A stretch of 5,108 nt of DNA from NCBI GenBank assembly GCA_910580005.1, contig CAJTXH010000151.1, positions 1-5,108 on the forward strand, written 5' to 3'. Shown piece by piece: positions 1-5,108 of this stretch. The stretch comes from an uncultured Lachnospiraceae bacterium (GTDB lineage Bacteria > Bacillota > Clostridia > Lachnospirales > Lachnospiraceae). Below the pieces are notes generated by a model. That model was not told the origin of the DNA. It was given only the letters and a program-made list of their open reading frames with translations, and did not search any database. Each line of letters begins with the position of its first letter. Position 1 is the first letter of the stretch. Made by a program: the position numbers and the translations under genes.

Positions 1-3000
1 TCACAGGGTCTTCTTCTTATGATACCTAATATGTACAAGATTGCTGGTGAACAGTTACCTAGTGTATTCCATGTATCAGCGCGTACAGTATCAACACATT
101 CATTAAATATTTTTGGTGACCACAGCGATGTTTATGCATGCCGCCAGACAGGTTTTGCAATGCTTGCAGAAACAAATCCACAGGAAGTTATGGATTTAAG
201 CCCTGTTGCACATCTTGCAGCATTAGAAGGCAAAGTTCCATTTATTAACTTCTTTGATGGTTTCCGTACATCACATGAAATCCAGAAAATTGAAAAATGG
301 GATTATGAAGACCTTAAGGAAATGTGCCCAATGGATTCAGTTGATGAATTCCGTAAGCATGCACTTAACCCAGAGCATCCGGCTTCACGTGGTTCACATG
401 AAAATGGTGACGTATTTTTCCAGCACCGTGAGGCATGTAACAAGGCTTATGATGCACTTCCAGCAGTTGTTGAAAAGTATATGGACAAGGTAAACCAGAA
501 GTTAGGTACAGATTATGGTTTATTTAACTATTATGGTGCTCCTGATGCTGAACGTGTAATTGTTGCCATGGGTTCTATCTGCGATGTTGCAGAAGAAGTT
601 ATTGATTACCTTACAGCAGCAGGTGAAAAAGTCGGTCTGGTTAAAGTACGTTTATACCGTCCTTGGTCTTCAGAGGCTATACTTAAAGTCCTTCCTAAGA
701 CAGTAAAGAAAGTTGCGGTACTTGACCGTACAAAAGAGCCAGGTTCATTAGGAGACCCTCTTTTCCTTGATGTAGCAGCTACACTCCGTGAAGCAGGGCT
801 TAATAATATTGTCCTTACAGGCGGACGTTATGGTCTCGGTTCAAAGGATACACCTCCTTCATCTGTATTTGCAATATTTAAAGAACTGGAAAAGGATGCG
901 CCTAAAGCACGCTTTACAATTGGTATTGTAGATGATGTTACTAACTTAAGCCTTCCAGAAGTTAAACCAGCTCCTATTACATCAGCACCAGGAACAAAAG
1001 AGTGCAAGTTCTGGGGTCTCGGTGGTGATGGTACTGTTGGTGCTAATAAGAACTCTACAAAGATTATTGGTGACCATACAGATAAATATATCCAGGCATA
1101 TTTCCAGTATGACTCTAAGAAAACAGGTGGTGTAACTATTTCACATCTCCGTTTTGGTGATAACCCTATTAAGAGCCCTTACTATATTAACCAGGCTGAT
1201 TTCGTTGCCTGCCACAACCCTTCATATGTAGTAAATGGCTTTAAGATGGTACAGGATGTTAAGCCAGGCGGTGTATTTATGATTAACTGCCAGTGGTCTG
1301 ATGATGAACTTGAATCTAAGTTAGATGCTAGTGCTAAGAAATATATTGCTGATAATAATATACAGCTTTACACAATTAATGCTATTGACAAAGCTATTGA
1401 AATAGGAATGGGTAAGCGTACTAATACAATCCTCCAGTCTGCGTTCTTTAAGCTTGCTGATGTTATGCCTATTGCAGAAGCTGTTGATTATATGAAACAG
1501 GCAGCTAAAAAGTCATATAGCAAAAAGGGTGATGCAGTAGTTGAGATGAACTACAAAGCAATTGATGCTGGTGTAGATGCTGTCCATAAGGTAGATGTTC
1601 CTGATTCATGGAAGAACCCTGCTCCTGATGCTCCTGCGAAAGAACTTTCAGGACGTCCAGAAGTTGTTAAGATGGTTAAAGACCTTATGGAGCCAATCTC
1701 TAAGATGGATGGTGACAGTCTCCCTGTATCTGCATTTATTGACAACCCTGACGGACAGTTTGAAACAGGTGCTTCTGCATATGAGAAGCGTGGTACTGCT
1801 GTAACAGTTCCTACATGGGATCCTGAGAAGTGTGTACAGTGTAATAACTGTGCGTTTGTATGCTCACATGCTACAATACGTCCATTCCTTCTTACAGAGG
1901 ACGAAGTTAGTGCTGCTCCTTCTAATATTAAGACAGCAGATGACAAGTCTAAAAAGACAAGTTACAAGTTTACAATGAGTGTATCACCTCTTGACTGTAT
2001 GGGATGTGGTGAGTGTATAACAGTATGTCCTGCTGAAGGTGCTATTAAGATGGTTCCACAGGCAGAAGAAGCTGATGAGCAGCCAGTATTTGACTACCTT
2101 GTTGCTAATGTTGGCAAGAAAGACAGCGGTTTTGCTGATACAACACCTAAGGGAAGCCAGTACAACCAGCCACTCCTTGAGTTCTCAGGAAGCTGCGCAG
2201 GCTGTGCAGAAACATCTTATGCACGTCTGGTTACACAGCTCTTTGGTGAGCAGATGTATATTTCAAATGCTACAGGATGTTCTTCAATCTGGGGCAACCC
2301 TGCTGCAACATCACCATATACAGTAAACAAGGATTCTAAGAAAGGACCTGCATGGTCTAACTCACTGTTTGAGGATAATGCTGAGCATGGTCTTGGTATG
2401 CATATAGGCCAGAAGTACCTGCGTGACCAGGCTATTGAGTCTGTAAAAGCATGTGCAGCTTCTGATAAAGCTTCAGCAGAGTTGAAAGCAGCAGCAGACA
2501 AGTTTATTGAAACAAAGGATGATACAAAGGCTAATGCACCTGCAACAGAGGCACTTATACCTGAGCTTGAAAAGGCAGCAGCAGCTGGATGCCCTGACGC
2601 AAAGGCAGCACTTGGCAAGAAAGATTACCTTGCTAAGAAATCTGTATGGATATTTGGCGGTGACGGATGGGCATATGATATCGGCTTCGGCGGTCTTGAC
2701 CATGTGCTTGCATCAGGTGAAAATGTAAACGTTATGGTATTTGATACAGAAATGTATTCTAATACAGGCGGACAGGCTTCCAAAGCTTCAAACATTGGTG
2801 AGGTTTGCCAGTTTGCAGCAGCAGGTAAGGAAATTGGCAAGAAGAGCCTTGCAGAGATTGCAATGAGTTATGGCTATGTATACGTAGCACAGATTGCCCT
2901 TGGTGCAAACCCTGCACAGGCAGTTAAAGCCATAGCAGAAGCAGAAGCTTACAACGGCCCTTCACTTATAATCGGTTATGCTCCTTGTGAACTTCATGGT

Positions 3001-3294
3001 ATTGCTAAAGGTGGCATGAACCACTGCCAGGATGAGATGAAGAAAGCAGTTAAATCTGGATACTGGAACTTATTCTCATTCAATCCTGCACTTAAAGCAG
3101 AAGGTAAAAATCCATTTACCCTTACATCTAAAGAGGGAGATGGTTCATACCAGGAATTCCTTAATAACGAGTCACGTTATACACGTCTTATTAAGCCGTT
3201 CCCAGAGCGTGCTGAAAAACTCTTTAAAGAGTCAGAAGATGCTGCAAAGGCACGTTATGAGCACTTACAGAAGTTAGTAGAACTCTATAAATAA
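1..3294 (+). CDS. nifJ: Pyruvate:ferredoxin (flavodoxin) oxidoreductase, 5'-truncated by the window
   Basis: This cytoplasmic homodimeric enzyme oxidises pyruvate with CoA to acetyl-CoA and CO2 and reduces ferredoxin. The frame is open from base 1, before the first ATG at 19. The first residues, SQGLLLMIPNMYKI, match an internal stretch of the family (about residue 87 of Desulfovibrio africanus PFOR, from memory), so about 86 N-terminal residues are missing and the ATG at 19 is not the start. The 1097 visible codons imply a full length near 1183. Window-codon landmarks: Arg28 corresponds to pyruvate-contacting Arg114. The transketolase-C-like domain II contains GAPDAERVIVAMGS and RTKEPGSLGDP. 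The gamma domain begins near KFWGLGGDGTVGANK. The ferredoxin domain has two [4Fe-4S] motifs, CVQCNNCAFVC (1831-1863) and CMGCGECITVC (1996-2028). Proximal-cluster cysteines start at 2194, 2203, 2278 (NATGCSSIWG) and 2986 (YAPCELHG). The TPP/Mg motif runs from GGDGWAYDIG to YSNTGGQ (2656-2775). There is no D. africanus-like C-terminal extension. All visible catalytic residues are intact. Pyruvate-contacting residues equivalent to Thr31 and Glu64 lie outside the window. Confidence 0.97.
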   Translation, partial: SQGLLLMIPNMYKIAGEQLPSVFHVSARTVSTHSLNIFGDHSDVYACRQTGFAMLAETNPQEVMDLSPVAHLAALEGKVPFINFFDGFRTSHEIQKIEKWDYEDLKEMCPMDSVDEFRKHALNPEHPASRGSHENGDVFFQHREACNKAYDALPAVVEKYMDKVNQKLGTDYGLFNYYGAPDAERVIVAMGSICDVAEEVIDYLTAAGEKVGLVKVRLYRPWSSEAILKVLPKTVKKVAVLDRTKEPGSLGDPLFLDVAATLREAGLNNIVLTGGRYGLGSKDTPPSSVFAIFKELEKDAPKARFTIGIVDDVTNLSLPEVKPAPITSAPGTKECKFWGLGGDGTVGANKNSTKIIGDHTDKYIQAYFQYDSKKTGGVTISHLRFGDNPIKSPYYINQADFVACHNPSYVVNGFKMVQDVKPGGVFMINCQWSDDELESKLDASAKKYIADNNIQLYTINAIDKAIEIGMGKRTNTILQSAFFKLADVMPIAEAVDYMKQAAKKSYSKKGDAVVEMNYKAIDAGVDAVHKVDVPDSWKNPAPDAPAKELSGRPEVVKMVKDLMEPISKMDGDSLPVSAFIDNPDGQFETGASAYEKRGTAVTVPTWDPEKCVQCNNCAFVCSHATIRPFLLTEDEVSAAPSNIKTADDKSKKTSYKFTMSVSPLDCMGCGECITVCPAEGAIKMVPQAEEADEQPVFDYLVANVGKKDSGFADTTPKGSQYNQPLLEFSGSCAGCAETSYARLVTQLFGEQMYISNATGCSSIWGNPAATSPYTVNKDSKKGPAWSNSLFEDNAEHGLGMHIGQKYLRDQAIESVKACAASDKASAELKAAADKFIETKDDTKANAPATEALIPELEKAAAAGCPDAKAALGKKDYLAKKSVWIFGGDGWAYDIGFGGLDHVLASGENVNVMVFDTEMYSNTGGQASKASNIGEVCQFAAAGKEIGKKSLAEIAMSYGYVYVAQIALGANPAQAVKAIAEAEAYNGPSLIIGYAPCELHGIAKGGMNHCQDEMKKAVKSGYWNLFSFNPALKAEGKNPFTLTSKEGDGSYQEFLNNESRYTRLIKPFPERAEKLFKESEDAAKARYEHLQKLVELYK

Positions 3295-3310
3295 AATATA
3301 ATATTTTTTA

Positions 3311-3363
3311 GGAATGCAGGTTATGGAATGCTGCCATGTTATAACATGGCAGCATTTTCCTGC
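3311..3363 (+). terminator. Palindromic rho-independent-type terminator after nifJ
   Basis: A perfect 15+15 inverted repeat, AATGCTGCCATGTTA at 3327-3341 and TAACATGGCAGCATT at 3342-3356, lies 32 bp after the nifJ stop. In RNA it would fold with a four-base apical loop. The plus-strand 3' side ends in TTTT (3355-3358), a short U tract, followed by CC. An outer arm, GCAGG (3316-3320) with CCTGC (3359-3363), could lengthen the stem across an asymmetric internal loop. It is therefore mainly a nifJ terminator. Read on the minus strand the stem is followed by CCATAACC, with no T run, so it would stop tmcAL transcripts less well. It is nevertheless the only strong hairpin between the two convergent stops. 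Confidence 0.85.
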
Positions 3364-3457
3364 TTGTTACGGAGGAGGAATTGTTATTTGTTATATAGAT
3401 ATTATTGGCAGAAATTAAAAATTAATACACTATTATGAAAAAAATTTACTAGAAATC
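3364..3457. other. AT-rich convergent intergenic spacer
   Basis: This 94-bp stretch lies between the nifJ terminator and the tmcAL stop. No credible ORF is present. It contains a purine-rich GGAGGAGG (3371-3378) that looks like a Shine-Dalgarno but has no usable ATG or GTG behind it. It also contains AT-rich sequence (3405-3450) with a weak AATTAAAAATTAAT palindrome. On the minus strand the run TAAATTTTTTTC just after tmcAL is T-rich but has no clear stem before it. Confidence 0.5.
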
Positions 3458-4777
3458 CTATTTAATAATAATGCCGGCCCTGTATTCATCAGGACAAGGA
3501 TTATTGTCCTGATGGGATATAATCCTGTATAAACTAGCAGCAAATATATCTTTTTCAAATGTTTCTTTTGCAAAATTTTCAAGTCCATGCTGTTTTAAAA
3601 GGATGCTGTTTTTAAATAATCTTGTGGCATCAGCAGTTTTTGTAACAAGTACATTGTTCTTTATATTTTTTAAAATATGGCTTCTGTCCTTATTCATGCC
3701 AAGAAGCCTTGCATATGGTGTGACTTGTAATGGGTGGATATTGTCCCCTGTGGATACAGGGAGTTTTATGTTATAACTGTCTGTGCGTATATTAAGCAGT
3801 ATATGGATAAGCGAACGGCAGACCCTGCTATAAGTGTATTGTTTGGTCTTAAGCATCTTTACAAATCCTGTAAATGTATTATAATTACAGATATTTTTAA
3901 TAATCCTTCCAGCAAGCGCTTCCGAAACATCAAGAAATTCCATAAGCCTTTTCATGGCTTCTTTATCATTTCCAGTACAGGCAATTTCCCTTAACTTATA
4001 ATAAAGCACACCAGAAAACATATTTTCGTTTATATTTATACGTTCTTTATTTTGTGAAAGTATATCCAGGGTACTTAAAGGAATAAAACCAGAAACAGCA
4101 TTAAATGGTTCTGGTTCATTAATAAATGCATTTCTTATAGCAGCAGCGGAAATAAAGTTATCTTTATTAACAGAATAATCCTGGCTGTTGTATCCGCTGC
4201 CACATCTTTGTATTGTAAACGGAACGATGCTGCCTTTTAATAATTCCAGTGCTTTTAAATATTCTATTCCAAGGATATCATTGGGGCTTGCTGTAACATG
4301 GCATATCTGGTCTGCAATACCAGGGAAGTGCTTTTGTATTGCCATACGTTGTGCCATAGGATACGAAACACCTGACTGGACAAACTGGCTTACTGAAAAA
4401 TTAAACCTACTGCCACCATTAAGCAGTATATCTGCTGCCTGTTTTAATATATTTATATCATTGCATTCACTTCCAAAGCATACCCTGTCAACAAAACCAA
4501 GGCTTTCAAGAAGTGCCATGCCGCCAAGCGCAAAAAGCCCTGCACTTGCAGAAGCATAAATAACAGGGAGTTCAAAGACAAAATCTGCCCCGCTTGCAAG
4601 AGCCATTGCAGTACGCAGGTATTTATCAGTAAAAGCAGGAGTCCCACGCTGTACAAAATCCCCACTTATTACAACAACAATAACATCTGTATCTGTCTGG
4701 TGGCGTATAGTTTCAATCTGGTGCAGATGGCCATTGTGAAAAGGATTATATTCTGCAATAATGCCAGTAGTTTTCAT
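3458..4777 (-). CDS. tmcAL: tRNA(Met) cytidine acetate ligase (TmcAL/YlbM family)
   Basis: This cytoplasmic enzyme activates acetate with ATP to acetyl-adenylate and acetylates C34 of elongator tRNA(Met), giving ac4C. It is the Firmicute counterpart of the acetyl-CoA-dependent TmcA. The protein is 439 residues from the start chosen here. The N-terminus MKTTGIIAEYNPFHNGH has the nucleotidyltransferase HxGH motif at residues 14-17. Other family motifs are SGDFVQRG (38-45), FGSE (101-104), SPNDILGIEYLKAL (164-177) and ISAAAIR (209-215), the last matching the ISxxxIR phosphate-binding motif. The C-terminal part has KTKQYTYSRVCRSLIHILLNI, as in family members. It is slightly longer than the roughly 400-415 usual residues. 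The reading frame extends 18 codons upstream to an ATG at 4831. I prefer 4777 because family proteins begin at MK..G..EYNPFHNGH and because GAAGG sits 5 nt upstream, while 4831 has no Shine-Dalgarno. The gene is monocistronic as far as seen and convergent with nifJ. Function comes from family resemblance. Confidence 0.93.
   Translation of the reverse strand: MKTTGIIAEYNPFHNGHLHQIETIRHQTDTDVIVVVISGDFVQRGTPAFTDKYLRTAMALASGADFVFELPVIYASASAGLFALGGMALLESLGFVDRVCFGSECNDINILKQAADILLNGGSRFNFSVSQFVQSGVSYPMAQRMAIQKHFPGIADQICHVTASPNDILGIEYLKALELLKGSIVPFTIQRCGSGYNSQDYSVNKDNFISAAAIRNAFINEPEPFNAVSGFIPLSTLDILSQNKERININENMFSGVLYYKLREIACTGNDKEAMKRLMEFLDVSEALAGRIIKNICNYNTFTGFVKMLKTKQYTYSRVCRSLIHILLNIRTDSYNIKLPVSTGDNIHPLQVTPYARLLGMNKDRSHILKNIKNNVLVTKTADATRLFKNSILLKQHGLENFAKETFEKDIFAASLYRIISHQDNNPCPDEYRAGIIIK
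3487..3514. repeat. Perfect 11-bp inverted repeat within the 3' end of tmcAL
   Basis: CATCAGGACAA (3487-3497) and TTGTCCTGATG (3504-3514) are exact reverse complements separated by the 6-base loop GGATTA. The repeat lies inside the tmcAL coding region about 27 bp before its stop, encoding part of HQDNNPCPDEY. No T tract follows on either strand, so it is not a canonical terminator. It may be an mRNA 3' structure that protects or attenuates the tmcAL message, or chance within a poorly conserved C-terminus. Confidence 0.6.
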
Positions 4778-4782
4778 AAGAA

Positions 4783-4787
4783 CCTTC
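4783..4787 (-). promoter_or_regulatory. Shine-Dalgarno of tmcAL that decides the start
   Basis: On the minus strand GAAGG precedes the ATG at 4777 by five bases (TTCTT). The alternative ATG at 4831 is preceded by TATTAATAAAA, which has no purine-rich site. This supports translation from 4777. Confidence 0.6.
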
Positions 4788-4843
4788 GTTTCTGTGCTGG
4801 TTTTAATATTTAACAATACCCAGTCATTCATTTTTATTAATAA

Positions 4844-4872
4844 ATATTAGCATGTTCAAAGTTTAAAGTCTA
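4844..4872 (-). promoter_or_regulatory. Candidate sigma-A promoter of tmcAL
   Basis: On the minus strand TAGACT (4872-4867, four of six matches to TTGACA) is followed after 17 bp by TAATAT (4849-4844, four of six matches to TATAAT). A TG dinucleotide one base before the -10 gives an extended -10 element. Transcription would begin near 4837, leaving about 60 nt of leader before ATG 4777. A second, weaker pairing is TTGAAC (4859-4854) with TAAAAA (4836-4831). In DNA this AT-rich such matches arise easily. Confidence 0.35.
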
Positions 4873-4987
4873 TAAGCTTTTAATTATTTGCAATATGTTA
4901 TATTTTAAGTACTTTATACATCATATAACAGATATAAGAAAATATAAATATTAAAATTGTTTTTTAAATAAAGATTATTATGCTTTT

Positions 4988-5092
4988 GGATGGAATATGG
5001 AAAATATTGCACGTCCGTTTCATAAAATTTCCAGCCGTCCTTTGTTTGCAGACGGACGCAGGGTTTCCGTACCCAGCTGGATATTCCATTCC
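4988..5092. repeat. Nested imperfect inverted repeats, possible structured element
   Basis: Three arms pair in nested order. GGATGGAATAT (4988-4998) pairs with ATATTCCATTCC (5081-5092), giving 11 pairs with one bulged base. GGAAA (4999-5003) pairs with TTTCC (5064-5068). TGCACGTCCGT (5008-5018) pairs with ACGGACGCA (5052-5060), giving nine pairs with a two-base bulge. CCAGCTGG (5073-5080) is a further small palindrome in the right arm. The element coincides with the jump to high GC. It could be an RNA structure, a dispersed palindromic repeat or an element end. No family is recognised. Confidence 0.4.
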
Positions 5093-5108
5093 AGGGCACG
5101 CTTCCGCT
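5020..5108 (-). CDS. Possible 3' end of an unidentified gene cut by the window edge
   Basis: On the minus strand a frame open from the right edge (first full codon at 5106) runs 28 codons to TGA at 5022-5020. It encodes a plausible charged tail ending in LRPSANKGRLEIL. The stop falls close to where GC content collapses to intergenic levels, and codons such as CTG, CGG, ACG and CCG differ from those favoured in nifJ and tmcAL. I do not recognise the product. The frame starting at 5108 is also open, down to TAA at 4916-4914, but its last third is simply translated AT-rich DNA. The nested inverted repeats overlap this region, so it may not be coding at all. Confidence 0.25.
   Translation of the reverse strand, partial: RKRALEWNIQLGTETLRPSANKGRLEIL

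Larger units (their letters stand above)
4778..4987. other. Very AT-rich intergenic region upstream of tmcAL
   Basis: Besides the ribosome binding site and candidate promoter, this stretch shows no convincing gene. A hand count gives about 21 G/C in 149 bases (14%) for 4832-4980. A short inverted repeat, TGTTATAT (4896-4903) and ATATAACA (4923-4930), flanks the palindrome AAGTACTT (4907-4914). It could be an operator but is weak evidence in such biased sequence. Confidence 0.5.

Noticed and set aside
1551..1946. Minus-strand ORF of 131 codons opposite nifJ
   Set aside because: It lies wholly within nifJ across the conserved ferredoxin motifs and has low-complexity Ser/Ala-rich content with no recognisable domain; a shadow frame.
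2217..2618. Minus-strand ORF of 133 codons opposite nifJ
   Set aside because: Antisense to cluster-ligand and Ala/Lys-rich linker codons. Its Ala/Ser richness simply reflects GCA/AAG codons read backwards.
2440..2640. Ala/Lys-rich segment of NifJ between the proximal cluster and the TPP motif as an insertion
   Set aside because: PFOR family members have a variable helical, charged linker of similar length at this point, so this is normal variation.
1..3294. NifJ as part of a nitrogen-fixation system
   Set aside because: Despite its name, this protein type is the general fermentative PFOR in anaerobic Firmicutes, and no nif genes are visible.
4188..4559. Plus-strand ORF of 123 codons opposite tmcAL
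   Set aside because: It lies within the conserved tmcAL catalytic region, with no RBS or family resemblance; a shadow frame.
4896..4930. Inverted repeat TGTTATAT/ATATAACA around AAGTACTT as an operator
   Set aside because: Only eight A/T-rich pairs with a 19-base gap in sequence of about 14% GC, so chance is likely; noted in the intergenic entry only.
4914..5099. Minus-strand ORF of 61 codons starting at GTG 5099
   Set aside because: The frame is open beyond its GTG to the edge, no start signal is seen, and its last third is translated AT-rich DNA. The alternative frame ending at 5020 fits the composition break better.
1..5108. CRISPR array, tRNA, rRNA, riboswitch or complete IS element
   Set aside because: No regularly spaced repeats, cloverleaf with conserved T-loop, rRNA segment, recognised aptamer core or transposase was found when reading both strands.

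Overview
The window holds a compact, convergent stretch of a low-GC anaerobic Firmicute chromosome, probably a Clostridia member and plausibly Lachnospiraceae. This rests on three things: the nifJ protein type and its codon use (ACA, CGT, GCA, CTT preferred), the bacillus/clostridium-type TmcAL protein, and the very AT-rich intergenic DNA. No genus can be assigned from the sequence alone.

Layout. Positions 1-3294 (+) carry most of a pyruvate:ferredoxin oxidoreductase gene (nifJ). The window cuts its 5' end, and about 86 N-terminal codons lie upstream. After its stop comes a strong palindromic terminator (about 3311-3363) and roughly 95 bp of AT-rich spacer. Positions 3458-4777 (-) carry tmcAL (ylbM family), the tRNA(Met) cytidine acetate ligase, transcribed towards nifJ. 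The tmcAL start is placed at 4777 rather than at the longest-ORF start 4831, based on family alignment and a Shine-Dalgarno. Upstream of it lies about 210 bp of intergenic DNA with a plausible promoter near 4844-4872; the part from 4832 to 4980 has only about 14% GC by hand count. From about 4985 to the right edge the composition jumps (about 53% GC over 5011-5108). This edge carries nested inverted repeats and perhaps the 3' end of an unidentified minus-strand gene.

How the genes relate. NifJ makes acetyl-CoA, CO2 and reduced ferredoxin from pyruvate, the central step of saccharolytic fermentation. TmcAL uses acetate and ATP to acetylate the wobble cytidine of elongator tRNA(Met). The genes are convergent and so are not an operon; a link through acetate supply is only inference.

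No new multi-gene system is visible. The parts most worth a second look are the composition break with nested inverted repeats at the right edge, the perfect 11-bp stem-loop inside the 3' end of tmcAL, and the architecture of the shared intergenic terminator.
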